Positions 26,204 to 37,813 are shown, numbered from the stretch's first letter. The stretch is DNA of 64,000 nt from Subtercola lobariae (GCF_014640255.1 NZ_BMGP01000002.1:310001-374000), one strand, 5' to 3'. Translations and numbers: made by a program. Notes: a model not told the origin generated them from the letters alone.

Positions 26204-28014
26204 ACCAGCGACTGACGCCACGAGGCGTGCAGTTGCGCGAAGCGGCCGGTGCCTGCGATGAGATCGGCCGGGCTGCCGTCTTCGACGATGATGCCGTGCT
26301 CCATGACGAGTACTCGATCGGCGATGGCCACCGTCGAGAGGCGATGAGCGATGATGATCGCGGTGCGGTCGGCGAGCAGGGTCTGCAGGGCATCCTGCAC
26401 CAGACGCTCGCTCGGAATGTCGAGTGAGGCCGTTGCCTCGTCGAGAATGAGCACCGCAGGGTCGGCGAGAAACGCCCTGGCAAACGAAATGAGCTGGCGC
26501 TGGCCGGCTGACACTCTGCCGCCGCGCTTGTTCACGTCGGTCTCGTAGCCGTTCGGCAGGTTCTCGATGAAGTCATGCGCTCCCACCGCCTTCGTGGCAG
26601 CGATGATCTCGTCGATGGAGGCGTCTGGTTTGCCGATGGCGATATTGTCTGCCACGGTGCCCGAGAACAGGTAGGCCTCTTGGGTGACCATCACGATGGC
26701 GCGGCGCAGGTCTTTCGGGTGCAGGTCGCGCAGGTCTATTCCGTCGAGAGTCAGTCGCCCTTCGCTGGGGTCGTAGAAGCGCGAGATGAGCTTGGCGAGC
26801 GTCGACTTTCCGGCGCCGGTCGAGCCCACCAGTGCGATCGTCTGACCTGACGGAATGCGCAACGAGAAGTTCGGCAGCACGACGCGACCGTTCTGGTATG
26901 AGAACTGCACGTCGTCGAAGTCGACCGCGCCCGTCGAACTCCACAGATCAACCGGCTTCACCGGGTCGGGCACGCTCGGCTGCTCTTCGAGCACCCCCGA
27001 GATCTTCTCCAACGCGGCCGCAGCAGACTGGTAGGAGTTGTAGAACATCGCCATCTCCTCCATCGGGTCGAAGAAACGGCGTGTGTAGAGCACTGCGGCG
27101 AGCAGCACACCCACGGCGACCTGGCCGTCGATGACGCGAAACGCGCCGACCAGCAGCACGACCGCCACGGTGACGTTGCCGATCAGCACAAGCCCGGGGT
27201 CGAAGATTCCGAACAGCCGAATGACCCGCGCGTTCGCTGATCTGTAGTCTTCGGTCAGCCCGTTGAATTCGGCGTCGTTGCTCTTCTCGGTGCGAAACGC
27301 CTGAACGGCCCGAATGCCCGTCATGGTCTCGACGAACTTCACGATCAGCTTCGCCGACGCCACCCGGGTCAGCCGGAACATCTTCTGCGAGCGCAGCTGA
27401 AACCAGCGCGTGAGAATGAGCAGCGGCACAAGCGAGACCACCAGAATGACGCCGCTCGCCCAGTCGAGCGCGAACAGCGCGATGCCGATGAACAGCATAT
27501 AGAGCAGGCCCTGCACCAATTGGTTGATGCCCGAATCGAGAAGCTCGCGAATCGAGTCGAGATCGCTCGTCTGGCGCGAGATGATGCGACCAGAGGTGTA
27601 GGTCTCGTGAAACTCCAGACTGAGCTTCTGGGTCTGCACGAAGACGCGCTTGCGCAGGTCGAGCAAGATCGCCTGCGAGATGCGAGCGGTGAGTACGGTG
27701 AACCACGAGATGAGCACTGCGCCCACGATGCCAGCCAGAAGGTAGGCGACCCCGGCCAGGGCCACGGGCATCCAATCGTTCGCCAGCAGAGCGGGCAGCC
27801 CGCTGTCGATGCCGAACGCGATGAGCGCGGGGCCTGCGACTTGAGCCGCCGTGCTGATGACCACGACCACAAGGCTGACCAGCAAGCGCGAACGCTCGGG
27901 GCGCAGCAATGACCCGAGCAGCCGAAGCGAACGCTCTCTGATCTGCTGGCTTTCGGCACGGGTGAAATCGTCGCGCTCTTCGCCACCCACACCTGAAACG
28001 GTGGTCTGGCTCAT
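26200..28014 (-). CDS. ABC exporter half-transporter (catalytically complete subunit)
   Basis: A 604-residue fusion of a six-segment membrane domain (residues about 35-330) and an ATPase domain. The ATPase carries Walker [11 protein letters not shown], signature VSAGQRQ and Walker [13 protein letters not shown] with catalytic Glu. Its partner is the gene just upstream (4-bp ATGA overlap), and the two would form a heterodimeric multidrug- or lipid-type exporter. This subunit's VSAGQ signature departs from LSGGQ, which together with the partner's Walker B points to one working and one degenerate nucleotide site. Confidence 0.92.
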   Translation of the reverse strand: MSQTTVSGVGGEERDDFTRAESQQIRERSLRLLGSLLRPERSRLLVSLVVVVISTAAQVAGPALIAFGIDSGLPALLANDWMPVALAGVAYLLAGIVGAVLISWFTVLTARISQAILLDLRKRVFVQTQKLSLEFHETYTSGRIISRQTSDLDSIRELLDSGINQLVQGLLYMLFIGIALFALDWASGVILVVSLVPLLILTRWFQLRSQKMFRLTRVASAKLIVKFVETMTGIRAVQAFRTEKSNDAEFNGLTEDYRSANARVIRLFGIFDPGLVLIGNVTVAVVLLVGAFRVIDGQVAVGVLLAAVLYTRRFFDPMEEMAMFYNSYQSAAAALEKISGVLEEQPSVPDPVKPVDLWSSTGAVDFDDVQFSYQNGRVVLPNFSLRIPSGQTIALVGSTGAGKSTLAKLISRFYDPSEGRLTLDGIDLRDLHPKDLRRAIVMVTQEAYLFSGTVADNIAIGKPDASIDEIIAATKAVGAHDFIENLPNGYETDVNKRGGRVSAGQRQLISFARAFLADPAVLILDEATASLDIPSERLVQDALQTLLADRTAIIIAHRLSTVAIADRVLVMEHGIIVEDGSPADLIAGTGRFAQLHASWRQSLV

Positions 28015-29777
28015 GCGGGCACCTCTTCTTCGAAACTCGAAATGACAAAGCGATAGTGGTCGTTGCCGGCCAGCAGTTCGGCGTGCGTGCCGACGGCCGT
28101 CACCCTGCCCGCCTCGAGCAGCGCTACGCGGTCGGCGAGCGCCACGGTCGAGGGCCGGTGGGCCACGATCAGGGCCGTGGTCGAGGCGAGAATACGGCGC
28201 AGGGCCGCCTCGACGAGCGCCTCGGTGTCGACGTCGAGCGCCGAAAGCGGGTCGTCGAGCACAAGTACCTTCGGCTTGGCCGCAATCGCTCGCGCGAGGG
28301 CGAGGCGCTGACGTTGACCACCAGAGAGGCTCAGGCCTTCTTCGCCCACTCGCGTGTCGAGCCCGTTGGGCAGGTCGTAGACGAAGCCGGCCTGCGCAAT
28401 CTCGAGCGCCTCGGCCACCTCGGCGCCTGACGCCTCTGGTCGGCCGAGCACGACGTTTTCGCGCACCGTCGCGCTGAACAGAGTGGCGTCTTCGAACGCC
28501 ATGGCGACGTTCGTGCGAAGGTCGGTACGGGTGAGCGAGCGGATGTCGACACCGTCGAGCTTCACTGCTCCCGAGTCGACGTCATACAGGCGGGTGGTCA
28601 GGGCCGTCAGCGTGGTCTTGCCCGAACCTGTCAGACCGACGAGTGCCATCGTCTCGCCCGGTTCGATGACCAGGTCGATTCCGTTCAGCAGATCGGAATA
28701 GCGTTCGGGCGCATCTTGGTAGCGAAAGTGCACGTCGTCGAAGGTCAGCTGCCCACGCGGTTCGGCAATGCGCACCGGATGCTCGGGGTCGGTGATGGTG
28801 TTCACCGAGTCGAGCACATCGAAGAACCGCGCCGTGGCCGTCTTGGCGTCGAACGTCATCGCCAGAAAGTAGCCCATCGACTCGACGGGAAACAGCAGCA
28901 CGGTGCCGGTGGCGAAGAAGGCCACCAACTCCCCCACCGAGGTCTGACCTGTAGAGGCGAGCCACACGCCAATGACCAGACACACGGCAAACGCCACATC
29001 GGGAATCAGGAGCAACCACAACCAGATGCTCGCGACGGCCTTCGCCTTCTCGATTTCGGTGCCACGCAGCTTTTCGGCCTGCCGTTCGAACTTCTTCAGA
29101 GCGAACGTTCCGCGACCGAACGCCTTCAGCACACGAATGCCATGCACCGACTCTTCGACGGCGGTGGCGAGATCACCCACCTGGTCTTGGCTGCGACGAG
29201 CGGCCTCAGAGTAGCGGCCCTCGAACACGTAGCTGTAGGCCAGAACGGGAATCGACGCCACCAGAAAGATGAGGCCGAGAACCCAGTTGATGCTGATCAG
29301 CACCGCGAAGCCGATGAAGATGGTGACGACGTTGACCACCATGATGACGATGCCGAACGAAAGCCACCTGCGCACCAGGTTCAGGTCGCTGATGGCGCGC
29401 GACAGGAGCTGGCCGCTCGGCCACCGATCGTGAAACGCGACGGGCAGATCTTGCAAGTGAGTGTAGAGACTGTCGCGCATCCGCGCCTCGATGTGCGTGC
29501 CGGGCGTCAGCACGAGCACCCGCCGCAGCGCGATCAGCAGCGCTTCGATCACACCGAGCCCGAGCACGATGAGCACGACCGGCCAGATCTGCGAGGAGTC
29601 GCCGTGCGCCAGCGGCCCGTCGATGAGCACCGCGAGAACCTGGGGAATGACCAGCGAGACGATGCTGGCCGTGAGAGAAACCGCCATGGCCGTGTAGATG
29701 CGCGGCATCGCCGGCTTGGCGTAGACGTAGAGGCGAGAGAGCGTGCGAAACGTCGACTGACCTTGTGAGGCAGGCAT
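28011..29777 (-). CDS. ABC exporter half-transporter (partner with degenerate Walker B)
   Basis: A 588-residue membrane-ATPase fusion. The ATPase has Walker A LTGSGKTT, a canonical signature [15 protein letters not shown], and Walker [13 protein letters not shown], in which Asp replaces the catalytic Glu. Canonical signature plus inactive Walker B, opposite to the downstream partner, is the usual division of labour in heterodimeric exporters. It is the first gene of a two-gene operon. No regulator is adjacent, and the cargo is unknown. Confidence 0.92.
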   Translation of the reverse strand: MPASQGQSTFRTLSRLYVYAKPAMPRIYTAMAVSLTASIVSLVIPQVLAVLIDGPLAHGDSSQIWPVVLIVLGLGVIEALLIALRRVLVLTPGTHIEARMRDSLYTHLQDLPVAFHDRWPSGQLLSRAISDLNLVRRWLSFGIVIMVVNVVTIFIGFAVLISINWVLGLIFLVASIPVLAYSYVFEGRYSEAARRSQDQVGDLATAVEESVHGIRVLKAFGRGTFALKKFERQAEKLRGTEIEKAKAVASIWLWLLLIPDVAFAVCLVIGVWLASTGQTSVGELVAFFATGTVLLFPVESMGYFLAMTFDAKTATARFFDVLDSVNTITDPEHPVRIAEPRGQLTFDDVHFRYQDAPERYSDLLNGIDLVIEPGETMALVGLTGSGKTTLTALTTRLYDVDSGAVKLDGVDIRSLTRTDLRTNVAMAFEDATLFSATVRENVVLGRPEASGAEVAEALEIAQAGFVYDLPNGLDTRVGEEGLSLSGGQRQRLALARAIAAKPKVLVLDDPLSALDVDTEALVEAALRRILASTTALIVAHRPSTVALADRVALLEAGRVTAVGTHAELLAGNDHYRFVISSFEEEVPA

Positions 29778-29886
29778 AAACGTAGAGTCCTAAACGAAAA
29801 TCGGTTGCGTATGTGGGGCGCCCTTGTGGGGCTGCAGGTATTCTGGGCAGCCTTGAAGGCTACACACAGAACCAGGGTCGGCGCAA

Positions 29887-31098
29887 CTAGCGCAGACGCA
29901 CCGACAAGCAGGTGACGCAGCCTTCGAGTTTTTCGTACTCACTGATGTCGACGGCAATGACGCGGTAGCCGAGGTTCTCGATGAGCTCCGCGGTTTGCGG
30001 CGCTGACGCAGACATCAGTACGGTGTCTTCAGCGAGTTTGACCACGTGTGCACCGCCTTCTTCTGGCACGCTCAAGAAGCGGTTGAAGATCTTCGGGTCG
30101 TCGACGAGAGGCAGATACCCGATGACGGTTCCGTCGGGCAGCGCGGTGACTGCGCTCTTCAAGTGCAACACCTTCGTCAGCGGCACGGCGACGACGGTGT
30201 AGCCGAGAGAGGCGACGATGTGCCGCAGCTGGTGGATGCCCTCAGCATTCGTTCGGCCGCTGCGACCGACATACACCGTGGTTCCGACCTTGAGTACGTC
30301 TCCGCCGTCGAGGGTGCCCGGCACCGCGATGCGCGCGACTTTGAGGCCCAGCTCACGCACGGTGCGCTCAACGGCCTCGGTTTCGTCGACCCGGTGCTCG
30401 CTGCCGGGGCTGGCGATCACCGCGACATCGCCGAAGATCACGACGGCGTCTTCGACGAACACCGAATCGGCGAGATTGTCGGCCACGTCGACCTCGATGG
30501 TGTTCCAGCCCGCGTTCTCGAGAACCGAAACGTACGATTCCCACTGCTCTTCAGCCAGATCGAGGTCGATTTCGCTCTTGTCGATGTGCGTCACGTGACC
30601 GTCGGCGAGCGTAGCCGGTGGGCGACGGATGATCGCAACCCGCCGCTCGGCTACCGCGCCCCTGGCGACCCTGTCGACCTGGGCGATGCCGAAGTACACG
30701 CGGCGCCCCACGGTCACCCAGCTCAGAACGACCACCAGAATGAAGATCAGGTTGATGCCCACAAGGCTTGCGATGAGGTAATTGATCACCGGGGCGCCGA
30801 GCGGATTTCCTTGCGCAAGCAGCGGAATACCGGTGCCGATCAGAGCCGCGAGAACCCCTGAGACCACGCCCGCGATGAGCGCGAGATACCACCGGCCGTA
30901 GGCGCCGACCCAGGCGAAGACCGCAGAGAAGAGCAACACGAACAGGGTCTGAGGCACGAAGAACGCATTGACCACCGGAAAGACCGTCGGGTCGAACCCC
31001 TTGAACACGAAGAACGCGAGCAGCATCGAAACGTGCGCGATGGCGGCGATGACGAGCGCCGAAACGATCGAAGCGACAATTGTGCGGGGGCGGAACAT
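29887..31098 (-). CDS. Membrane-anchored dimethylarginine dimethylaminohydrolase-like protein
   Basis: A 403-residue two-part protein. Residues 1 to about 135 hold four or five membrane segments (PQTLFVLLFSAVFAWVG, ASLVGINLIFILVVVLSW). Residues about 150-403 resemble DDAH-type hydrolases of the guanidino-group-modifying superfamily: VFVEDAVVIF, TLDGGDVLKVG, the catalytic His in LHLKSAVTAL, and the nucleophile Cys394 in LEGCVTC. Soluble DDAHs make citrulline and dimethylamine from methylated arginines; the substrate here is not known. The gene follows purH on the same strand after 113 bp. Confidence 0.85.
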   Translation of the reverse strand: MFRPRTIVASIVSALVIAAIAHVSMLLAFFVFKGFDPTVFPVVNAFFVPQTLFVLLFSAVFAWVGAYGRWYLALIAGVVSGVLAALIGTGIPLLAQGNPLGAPVINYLIASLVGINLIFILVVVLSWVTVGRRVYFGIAQVDRVARGAVAERRVAIIRRPPATLADGHVTHIDKSEIDLDLAEEQWESYVSVLENAGWNTIEVDVADNLADSVFVEDAVVIFGDVAVIASPGSEHRVDETEAVERTVRELGLKVARIAVPGTLDGGDVLKVGTTVYVGRSGRTNAEGIHQLRHIVASLGYTVVAVPLTKVLHLKSAVTALPDGTVIGYLPLVDDPKIFNRFLSVPEEGGAHVVKLAEDTVLMSASAPQTAELIENLGYRVIAVDISEYEKLEGCVTCLSVRLR

Positions 31099-31116
31099 GG
31101 CGAAACTCTCTGGTGG

Positions 31117-31154
31117 GGTGGTGCGGTGTGGGTGGTGCGGAGTCGGTGGTGCGG
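31117..31154 (+). repeat. Three short direct repeats between purH and the DDAH-like gene
   Basis: GGTGGTGCGG occurs at 31117-31126, 31131-31140 and 31145-31154, a 14-bp period, in the 113-bp gap. It could be slippage-generated filler or a binding-site array upstream of the DDAH-like gene; nothing decides between these. Confidence 0.5.
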
Positions 31155-31211
31155 TATGGATGCTACGTACTGGGGAGTCGCGGCGAGCGCGGAACCCCGA
31201 ACATCCGGTGC

Positions 31212-32855
31212 TCAGTGAAAGAAGTGGCGCTCGCCCGTGAAGTACATGGTCACCCCGGCGGCGGCGGCCGCCTCGATGACCTCGGGGTCGCGAACGGAGC
31301 CGCCTGGCTGAACGACTGCCCTCACTCCGGCGTCGAGCAGAACCTGAAGCCCGTCGGCGAAGGGAAAGAAGGCATCAGACGCGGCCACTGAACCGCGCGC
31401 CCGATCGCCTGCCCGAGTGACAGCGAGGTGGCAGGAATCGACTCGGTTGACCTGCCCCATACCCACGCCGACCGAGGCGCCGTGCGAGGCAAGCAGAATT
31501 GCGTTGGATTTCACCGAGCGGCACGCGATCCAGGCGAATTCCAGATCGGCGAGGGTCTTAGCGTCAGCGGCCTCGCCCGAAACCAGTTGCCAGTTCGTGG
31601 TGCTGTAGCCCGCGAACGAGTCTGACTCTTGCGCCAGCAGGCCGCCACTGATCTGCTTCAGCTCGACGGCCGGGCGCGCGTGGTCTGCCGGCAGACGGAG
31701 GATGCGCAGGTTCTTCTTGGTTTGGAGGAGCTTCAGGGCATCCGGTTCGAAATCGGGGGCGACCAGCACCTCGGTGAAGATCTCTTTCACGGTTTCGGCC
31801 ATGCCGAGAGTGACCGTTCGGTTGGCGGCGATGACCCCGCCGAACGCCGAGACCGGGTCGCACTCGTGCGCACGCCGATGTGCCGATGCGATGGGGTCGA
31901 GAGCAGATGACGACGCCACGGCGATGCCGCACGGATTCGCGTGCTTGATGATGGCGACGGCGGGTGCGGCAAAATCGTACGCCGCACGAATCGCTGCGTC
32001 GGCGTCGACAAAGTTGTTGTACGACATCTCTTTGCCGTTCAACTGCTCGGCCTGAGCGATGCCACGACCGTTCGATTCGAGGTAGAGCGCAGCGGCCTGG
32101 TGCGAATTCTCGCCGTACCGCAGCGCGTGCGACAGCGAGACGCTGCGCTCGATGAGCTTCGGAAAGCCGGCCGCAGGCAGCGGAGCCGTGGGGTCGAACA
32201 CTCCCTCGACGGGCAGCGAGCTTGCGCCCAGTTGCTCGGCGAACCAGGTCGCCACTGCGGTGTCGTAGGCGGCCGTGTGCGCGAACGCGGTCGCGGCGAG
32301 CTTGCGGCGAGTGGCAAGCGAGGTGCCACCAGAACTCAGCGCCTCGAGAATCTGCGGGTAGGTGCTGGGCGAAACGGCGATGGCGACGTTGGCGTGGTTC
32401 TTGGCCGATGCCCGAACCAGGGCCGGGCCGCCGATGTCGATCTGCTCGATGACGTCGTCGCCCTCTGCGCCGCTCGCCACGGTCTCGGCAAACGGGTAGA
32501 GGTTCACCACCACGAGCTGAAACGCCTGAATCTCGAGCTCTTGTAACTGCGCGATGTGCGACTCGAGTCGCAGGTCGGCGAGAATTCCGGCGTGCACCGA
32601 CGGGTGCAGGGTCTTCACGCGGCCGTCGAGCGACTCGGGAAACCCGGTGATCGAGCTGACCTCGGTGACCGCGAAACCCGCGGCGGCAATGGTCTTCGCC
32701 GTCGAACCCGTCGACACGATCTCGACGCCGGATTCACTGAGCGCTGCAGCGAGCTCGATGAGGCCAGATTTGTCGCTCACCGAGACCAGTGCGCGCTTGA
32801 TGGGTACGAGATCGCGGTGGTGAAACAGTGACGGGTCGTGACGGGGGCCGCTCAT
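31212..32855 (-). CDS. purH: Bifunctional AICAR transformylase / IMP cyclohydrolase
   Basis: A 547-residue enzyme for the last two steps of IMP synthesis. The N-terminal cyclohydrolase domain shows [24 protein letters not shown] and [14 protein letters not shown]; the C-terminal transformylase domain has [22 protein letters not shown] and [10 protein letters not shown]. It uses 10-formyl-THF and its substrate is AICAR (ZMP), the molecule sensed by the riboswitch on glyA elsewhere in this window. Its ATG overlaps the purN stop by 4 bp. Confidence 0.97.
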   Translation of the reverse strand: MSGPRHDPSLFHHRDLVPIKRALVSVSDKSGLIELAAALSESGVEIVSTGSTAKTIAAAGFAVTEVSSITGFPESLDGRVKTLHPSVHAGILADLRLESHIAQLQELEIQAFQLVVVNLYPFAETVASGAEGDDVIEQIDIGGPALVRASAKNHANVAIAVSPSTYPQILEALSSGGTSLATRRKLAATAFAHTAAYDTAVATWFAEQLGASSLPVEGVFDPTAPLPAAGFPKLIERSVSLSHALRYGENSHQAAALYLESNGRGIAQAEQLNGKEMSYNNFVDADAAIRAAYDFAAPAVAIIKHANPCGIAVASSSALDPIASAHRRAHECDPVSAFGGVIAANRTVTLGMAETVKEIFTEVLVAPDFEPDALKLLQTKKNLRILRLPADHARPAVELKQISGGLLAQESDSFAGYSTTNWQLVSGEAADAKTLADLEFAWIACRSVKSNAILLASHGASVGVGMGQVNRVDSCHLAVTRAGDRARGSVAASDAFFPFADGLQVLLDAGVRAVVQPGGSVRDPEVIEAAAAAGVTMYFTGERHFFH

Positions 32856-33472
32856 GATGGGTTCTCCTGGTGTTGTCTGTTGCGGGCGGGTTCGGGCAGC
32901 ACGATTCGGCGCTCGGCGATGCTTTCGACGGCGCTCACGATCACGTCGCGTTCGACGATCTTGATGCGCTCGTGCAGGTCGAATTCGGTGTCACCGGCCA
33001 GAATGGGCACCACGCGCTGCACGAGTACGGGGCCGGTGTCGACGCCCTCGTCGACGATGTGAACGGTGACACCGGTTTCGGCCACACCGGCGGCCAGGGC
33101 ATCCCGAACCGCGTGCGCACCCGGAAAAGCCGGCAGCAGAGCCGGGTGGGTGTTGATCAGATTGGGCGAGAGCGCCGCCACGAACCGCGGGGGCAGGATG
33201 CGCATGAAGCCGGCGCACACCACCAGGTCTGGCGACCAGGCTTCGACCTGCGCCAGCAATTCGTCGCCCCATGACGCCCTATCGGCGAACGCCGTCGGCA
33301 CGACCGTGAACGACGGCACCCCGAACGCCTCGGCATGCTCGAGCCCGGGCGCGTCATTGTCTGAGCCGACGGCCACAATGCGAGCGGGAAAGTTCGCGTC
33401 TGCCGCCGCCTCGAGAAGGGCGCGGAGGTTCGACCCTCCGCCCGAGATCAGAACGACAATCGAGAGCACCAT
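32852..33472 (-). CDS. purN: Phosphoribosylglycinamide formyltransferase
   Basis: A 206-residue enzyme that formylates GAR using 10-formyl-THF, the third step of purine synthesis. It shows the GAR-binding [12 protein letters not shown] at the N-terminus, CAGFMRIL, and the active-site stretch [17 protein letters not shown] followed by [11 protein letters not shown]. It starts 6 bp after the stop of the DUF6350 gene and overlaps purH, so the three are an operon. Confidence 0.96.
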   Translation of the reverse strand: MVLSIVVLISGGGSNLRALLEAAADANFPARIVAVGSDNDAPGLEHAEAFGVPSFTVVPTAFADRASWGDELLAQVEAWSPDLVVCAGFMRILPPRFVAALSPNLINTHPALLPAFPGAHAVRDALAAGVAETGVTVHIVDEGVDTGPVLVQRVVPILAGDTEFDLHERIKIVERDVIVSAVESIAERRIVLPEPARNRQHQENPS

Positions 33473-33478
33473 GAAAGC

Positions 33479-34810
33479 TTAGCGGGGCGGCGCGAGGTTC
33501 TCCTGTGAGGGGGTGTCGGCCGACTCGGTCTTATCTGCGGCGGGGCGGCGAACGCCCGGCCTCTTCGATTCTTCTGCAGGGCTGGCCGGGCTGGCCCTGC
33601 TTGGCCGCGAGCGCAATCCGTTCGCGAACAGGCCGATCGACGCGGTGACACCGAAAAGCACGAACGCCCAGAGAAAGACAGCCCCGGGGTTCGGCCCCAC
33701 GTCGGCGAGGCGGCCGGGGCCCAAGGCTCCGCCCGACCAGAGCGCCACGAGGGCGAGGATGCCCGCCGCGACGGCGCCCATGCCGAAACCGGTGCCGAGC
33801 ATCCGCCCGGCCTGCCGCAGCGAGAAATCACCCGGCGTTGTCACGCGCGGGCGCAGGGCAGCCGCGACGAGCAGGCCGATGACAACCGGCACCACCAGCG
33901 CCACAAAGCCGAAGGCGGCGCCGTGCGGCAGCGCGCCGAACACCGGCAGCGACGGAATGAGCCCGAGTTGAGTGCCGAGCGGTGACACCGACGAGCCTGT
34001 GCCGAGCGCGAATCCAGGGCCGAGAAGCCAGCTCATCGCCCAGATGGCCAGGTTCGGCATGAATGAGACCTGCGCCAGTGTCAGTGCAGCGCCGCCCGCT
34101 GCGCCCGACTGCAGCGATTCGTAGAGAGAAATCACGGTGGAGTAGTTGACGAGAAGCAACAGCGCGACGGCGAGCGCACCGAGCGCGACCATCGCGGCCG
34201 CGATGATGGCCCCCCCGCGCAGCGCGACGGCGATGAGATTGCGGGCCTCGTCAGAAAGCCTGTCGGTCATGCCGAGAATCGCGTCAGCGAGGGGAGCATT
34301 CACTCGCACGAGCGTGCTCCATGCCCCGATGACCGCCCCCACCCCGTAGAGCACGGGCAAGAGAATGACCGTCTGCCAGAACGAGGCAGCGGCCGTCGAT
34401 GACTGGGCGCTCGCCCAGATCAGGGCGGCGAGAATGCCGACGGTCACGATGCCGGTAACGGTACCCAGAACCGGATGCGGCGACTGGCCGAGACGGAGGC
34501 CGGAGCGCCGGCCCAAGAACACGGTGAGCAAGGCGAAACCGAGCGGAGCGATGCCGATGACGAAGGGAACCGCGGCCTGTTCGAGTCCGAGCTGCGCAGC
34601 GGTTTGGGGGTCGAGGGAGATCATCAGGTCGACACCGTTGCCGAGCATCCAGAAGTCTGCTGCGGCGCGCCAGAAGGCGGTCCAGTCAACGGCGAGATCG
34701 AATTGCACGGCCCAGAGAATGGTGAGCATCACGAGCGGAATGCCGAGGCCGATGGCGACCGAGAGCAGGGCGTCGAGTGCCGCCAAGAGGGCGGTAGTGG
34801 GTCTATTCAT
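33479..34810 (-). CDS. DUF6350 (PerM-like) integral membrane protein
   Basis: A 443-residue polytopic membrane protein with about ten hydrophobic segments, matching the DUF6350 / cell division protein PerM-like family that lies directly upstream of purN in many actinobacteria. The C-terminal 50 residues are Pro/Ser-rich and probably cytoplasmic. ATG 34810 is chosen since it shares a base with the upstream stop (TGATG) and starts MNRPTTALLAALDALL; an earlier start at 34888 adds a His/Arg-rich stretch without support. Related proteins are implicated in cell division or envelope stability; the mechanism is unknown. Confidence 0.8.
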   Translation of the reverse strand: MNRPTTALLAALDALLSVAIGLGIPLVMLTILWAVQFDLAVDWTAFWRAAADFWMLGNGVDLMISLDPQTAAQLGLEQAAVPFVIGIAPLGFALLTVFLGRRSGLRLGQSPHPVLGTVTGIVTVGILAALIWASAQSSTAAASFWQTVILLPVLYGVGAVIGAWSTLVRVNAPLADAILGMTDRLSDEARNLIAVALRGGAIIAAAMVALGALAVALLLLVNYSTVISLYESLQSGAAGGAALTLAQVSFMPNLAIWAMSWLLGPGFALGTGSSVSPLGTQLGLIPSLPVFGALPHGAAFGFVALVVPVVIGLLVAAALRPRVTTPGDFSLRQAGRMLGTGFGMGAVAAGILALVALWSGGALGPGRLADVGPNPGAVFLWAFVLFGVTASIGLFANGLRSRPSRASPASPAEESKRPGVRRPAADKTESADTPSQENLAPPR

Positions 34811-35349
34811 CAGTGCACAGTGATTTTCAGAATGATGACGATGACGCCGAGAAAACCGGTGACGAGAGAACCGAGTAGGCGAACCCACCAGACACTCCCC
34901 CGGTCAGCAAAGGCGAACCAGCCGAGGGCTCCGAGCAGAAAGACCGGAAGCCAGAGCGAGACCTGATATGCGGCACTCTCATCCATGATTCCCAAGGCAC
35001 CCAGGAGAAGAAAAAGGCATGGGACTATGGCCGCATACAGCAATCCGGCTGCGGTGCGAAGGCTGTGCTTGAACGAGTCGGTCATGGGCAGACCGATCGA
35101 TTTCGGTGTGCCGTAGTGAGCGATGCTCTCGGCGAAGACGTGGGCGATCCAGAACGCCAATACTGTGCCGACGGCGGTGATCAGCACGTCGAGATCGCTC
35201 TCGTCGTAGTGCGCGGTGCCGATGATGGCGCTGACCAGCAGGGTGCCGTAAATCGCCTGCGGAGTGACGATGGCCAAGCGAAAACGGCGCCACCGCGAGA
35301 GTTCCCCGGTGTCGCTTGTCGCCTCGGCAAAGGGCGCGTCAGCGCTCAC
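34810..35349 (-). CDS. Membrane protein of unknown function
   Basis: A 179-residue protein with five predicted membrane segments, including YGTLLVSAIIGTAHY, ITAVGTVLAFWIAHVFAESI and a C-terminal LLGSLVTGFLGVIVIIL. I do not recognise a named family. GTG 35349 is preferred because CGGAGA lies just upstream; the longer frame to 35394 would start inside the sucCD terminator hairpin. It is the first gene of the DUF6350-purN-purH operon, overlapping the next gene by one base. Confidence 0.65.
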   Translation of the reverse strand: MSADAPFAEATSDTGELSRWRRFRLAIVTPQAIYGTLLVSAIIGTAHYDESDLDVLITAVGTVLAFWIAHVFAESIAHYGTPKSIGLPMTDSFKHSLRTAAGLLYAAIVPCLFLLLGALGIMDESAAYQVSLWLPVFLLGALGWFAFADRGSVWWVRLLGSLVTGFLGVIVIILKITVH

Positions 35350-35381
35350 GCGTCGTCTCCGATCATCATCACTACAAACGT

Positions 35382-35411
35382 AACGGCCCTCCACCGAAAT
35401 GGAGGGCCGTT
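35382..35411. terminator. Terminator hairpin after sucD
   Basis: AACGGCCCTCCA pairs perfectly with TGGAGGGCCGTT (12 bp) around a CCGAAA loop. It lies about 90 bp after the sucD stop and just before the start of the next operon on the same strand, so it most likely ends the sucCD transcript. Confidence 0.7.
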
Positions 35412-35497
35412 ACCCGGGGGCGTCGAAACACCGCCGCTGAAATGGCAGTTCTGACGGGTTGAGTGGATGATCGTGCATCCGCTCAGCCCGTCGAGTA

Positions 35498-36385
35498 CTA
35501 CAGGGCCAAGTACACTTCCCGCAGCAGCGCGGCGGTCTCGCTCGGCGTTTTGCCGACCTTGACGCCGGCCGCCTCGAGGGCTTCTTTCTTGCCCTGAGCG
35601 GTACCCGCACCGTCAGAGACGATGGCGCCAGCGTGGCCCATGGTCTTGCCTTCGGGCGCGGTGAAGCCGGCGACGTACGCGACGACGGGCTTCGTGAGGT
35701 TGGCCTTGATGAAGTCGGCCGCACGCTCTTCGGCATCGCCGCCGATCTCACCGATCATGACGATGGCCTTCGTCTCGGGGTCGGCCTCGAACGCCGCGAG
35801 AGCGTCGATGTGCGTCGTGCCGATGATGGGGTCGCCGCCGATGCCGATGGCGGTCGAGAAGCCGAGGTCACGCAACTCGTACATCATCTGGTAGGTCAGG
35901 GTGCCCGACTTCGACACCAGGCCGATGGGGCCAGGGCCGGTGATGTTCGAGGGAATGATGCCCGCGTTCGACTTCGAGGGCGAGATGATGCCGGGGCAGT
36001 TCGGCCCGATGATGCGGGTGACGTTGCCCTTCTTCTTGGCCTCGGCCCAGAAGATGGCCGAGTCGTGCACCGGAATGCCCTCGGTGATGACCACGGCAGT
36101 GCCGATCTCGGCCTCGACCGCTTCGAGCACGGCGTCTTTGGCGAACGCCGGTGGCACGAAGATGACCGACACGTCAGCGCCGGTCTCCTTCATGGCGTCA
36201 GCAACGCTGCCGAAGATCGGCAGGGTGTGGCCCTCGATCTCAACGGTGGTGCCCGCCTTTCGCGGGTTCACCCCGCCGACGATCTGCGAGCCCGAGGCCA
36301 GCATGCGGCCGGCGTGTTTGGTGCCTTCAGAGCCGGTGAGGCCCTGAACGATGATCTTGGAGTTCTCGTCGAGAAAAATCGACAT
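35498..36385 (-). CDS. sucD: Succinyl-CoA synthetase alpha subunit
   Basis: A 295-residue subunit of the TCA-cycle enzyme linking succinyl-CoA hydrolysis to nucleotide triphosphate synthesis. It has the CoA-binding N-terminus ([21 protein letters not shown]), [11 protein letters not shown], and the phosphorylated active-site His in [11 protein letters not shown]. It lies 46 bp after sucC in the same orientation, and the two subunits are made from one transcript. Confidence 0.97.
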   Translation of the reverse strand: MSIFLDENSKIIVQGLTGSEGTKHAGRMLASGSQIVGGVNPRKAGTTVEIEGHTLPIFGSVADAMKETGADVSVIFVPPAFAKDAVLEAVEAEIGTAVVITEGIPVHDSAIFWAEAKKKGNVTRIIGPNCPGIISPSKSNAGIIPSNITGPGPIGLVSKSGTLTYQMMYELRDLGFSTAIGIGGDPIIGTTHIDALAAFEADPETKAIVMIGEIGGDAEERAADFIKANLTKPVVAYVAGFTAPEGKTMGHAGAIVSDGAGTAQGKKEALEAAGVKVGKTPSETAALLREVYLAL

Positions 36386-36431
36386 TCTTGTTCTCTTTCT
36401 ACTTCTGCGTCAGTTTCAGGTGTGCGGGCAC

Positions 36432-37601
36432 TTACGCAGCAGCGTGAGCGAGTTCGGCGGCCTTGTCGGCGGCCTCGTCCATGGTGTCGACCACGGTCAC
36501 CAGCGGGTGGTTCGCTTCGGCCAGAATCGCGCGGCCTTCAACGACGTTGTTGCCGTCAAGACGCACCACGAGGGGCTTCGAGGCGTCGTCGCCCAGCGTC
36601 TCGAGCGCGCCGACGATTCCGTTGGCGACGGCGTCACACGCCGTGATGCCACCGAACACGTTGACGAAGACGCTCTTCACCTGCGGGTCGTTCAGAATCA
36701 CGTCGAGACCTGCAGCCATGACCGCAGCAGATGCTCCGCCACCGATGTCGAGGAAGTTTGCCGGCTTCACGCCACCGTGGCGTTCGCCCGCGTACGACAC
36801 CACGTCGAGCGTCGACATCACGAGGCCCGCACCGTTGCCGATGATGCCCACTTCACCGTCGAGCTTGACGTAGTTGAGGTGCGACTCCTTGGCCTTCGCC
36901 TCGAGCGGGTCGACTGCGCCTTGGTCGACGAGTGCCTCGTGACCCGCGTGACGGTAGTCTGCGTTCTCGTCGAGCGAGACCTTGCCGTCGAGCGCGATAA
37001 TGTCGCCCTCTTCAGTGAGCACGAGCGGGTTGACCTCGACGAGCGTCGCGTCTTCGCCCACGAAAACATCCCACAGCTTCACGATGACGGGAGCGACCTT
37101 CGGAACGAGGTCGGCGGGAAAGTTCGCGGCAGTCGCGATGGCGGCGGCGGTCTCTTCAGAGATGCCCTCCAGCGGGTTCACTTCGATGCGCGCCAGCGCC
37201 TCGGGGCGTTCGACCGCGAGCTGCTCGATCTCCATGCCGCCTTCGTAGCTGGTCATCGAGAGAAAGGTGCGGTTCGAACGATCGAGAAGCACTGAGAAGT
37301 AGAACTCCTGCGCGATGCGAGCACCGCCGGCCACCATGACGCGCTTGACGACGTGGCCCTTGATGTCGAGGCCGAGAATCGACTTCGCAGCTTCTTCGGC
37401 GTCTTCTGGCGTCTTGGCTACCTTGACGCCGCCGGCCTTGCCTCGGCCGCCGACCTTGACCTGAGCCTTCACGACGGTAACGCCACCGAGCTTCTCGGCG
37501 GCGGCCTTCACCTCTTCGGGAGTATCAGCGATGATGCCGGGCAGAACCGGAACGCCATAGCTCTCGAACAGGTCTCTGGCCTGATATTCAAATAGATCCA
37601 C
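36432..37601 (-). CDS. sucC: Succinyl-CoA synthetase beta subunit
   Basis: A 389-residue ATP-grasp subunit. The N-terminus [38 protein letters not shown] and the late [16 protein letters not shown] are all standard. The ATP-grasp domain binds the nucleotide, while the C-terminal part contacts the alpha subunit. The start codon is GTG at 37601. It diverges from the surface protein gene across a 212-bp gap, which contains a 7-bp inverted repeat (GATGTCT 37671-37677, AGACATC 37701-37707) of unknown meaning. Confidence 0.97.
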   Translation of the reverse strand: MDLFEYQARDLFESYGVPVLPGIIADTPEEVKAAAEKLGGVTVVKAQVKVGGRGKAGGVKVAKTPEDAEEAAKSILGLDIKGHVVKRVMVAGGARIAQEFYFSVLLDRSNRTFLSMTSYEGGMEIEQLAVERPEALARIEVNPLEGISEETAAAIATAANFPADLVPKVAPVIVKLWDVFVGEDATLVEVNPLVLTEEGDIIALDGKVSLDENADYRHAGHEALVDQGAVDPLEAKAKESHLNYVKLDGEVGIIGNGAGLVMSTLDVVSYAGERHGGVKPANFLDIGGGASAAVMAAGLDVILNDPQVKSVFVNVFGGITACDAVANGIVGALETLGDDASKPLVVRLDGNNVVEGRAILAEANHPLVTVVDTMDEAADKAAELAHAAA

Positions 37602-37813
37602 GCTTGCTCATCCCATCCGCGCACAGCCGCAGCGTGCGCGTTGCCTGGTTTTTTGTAAAAACGATAGCCGGATGTCTTCGCTCCATGTGTCTTGAGATCG
37701 AGACATCTAGACCGTCAGACAGCCTACTCTCCACAGGTGAGTCCCTTTCGCAGCTCTGCACAATTGCGGGCCTTCTGCGGGTTCCGGATGCCCGTGGCTT
37801 TCATTCTGGTGAC

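Noticed and set aside
28716-29768. 350-codon open frame on the plus strand opposite the ABC exporter gene
   Set aside because: A high-GC shadow frame (Arg/His/Glu/Gln-rich) antisense to a clear ABC transporter.
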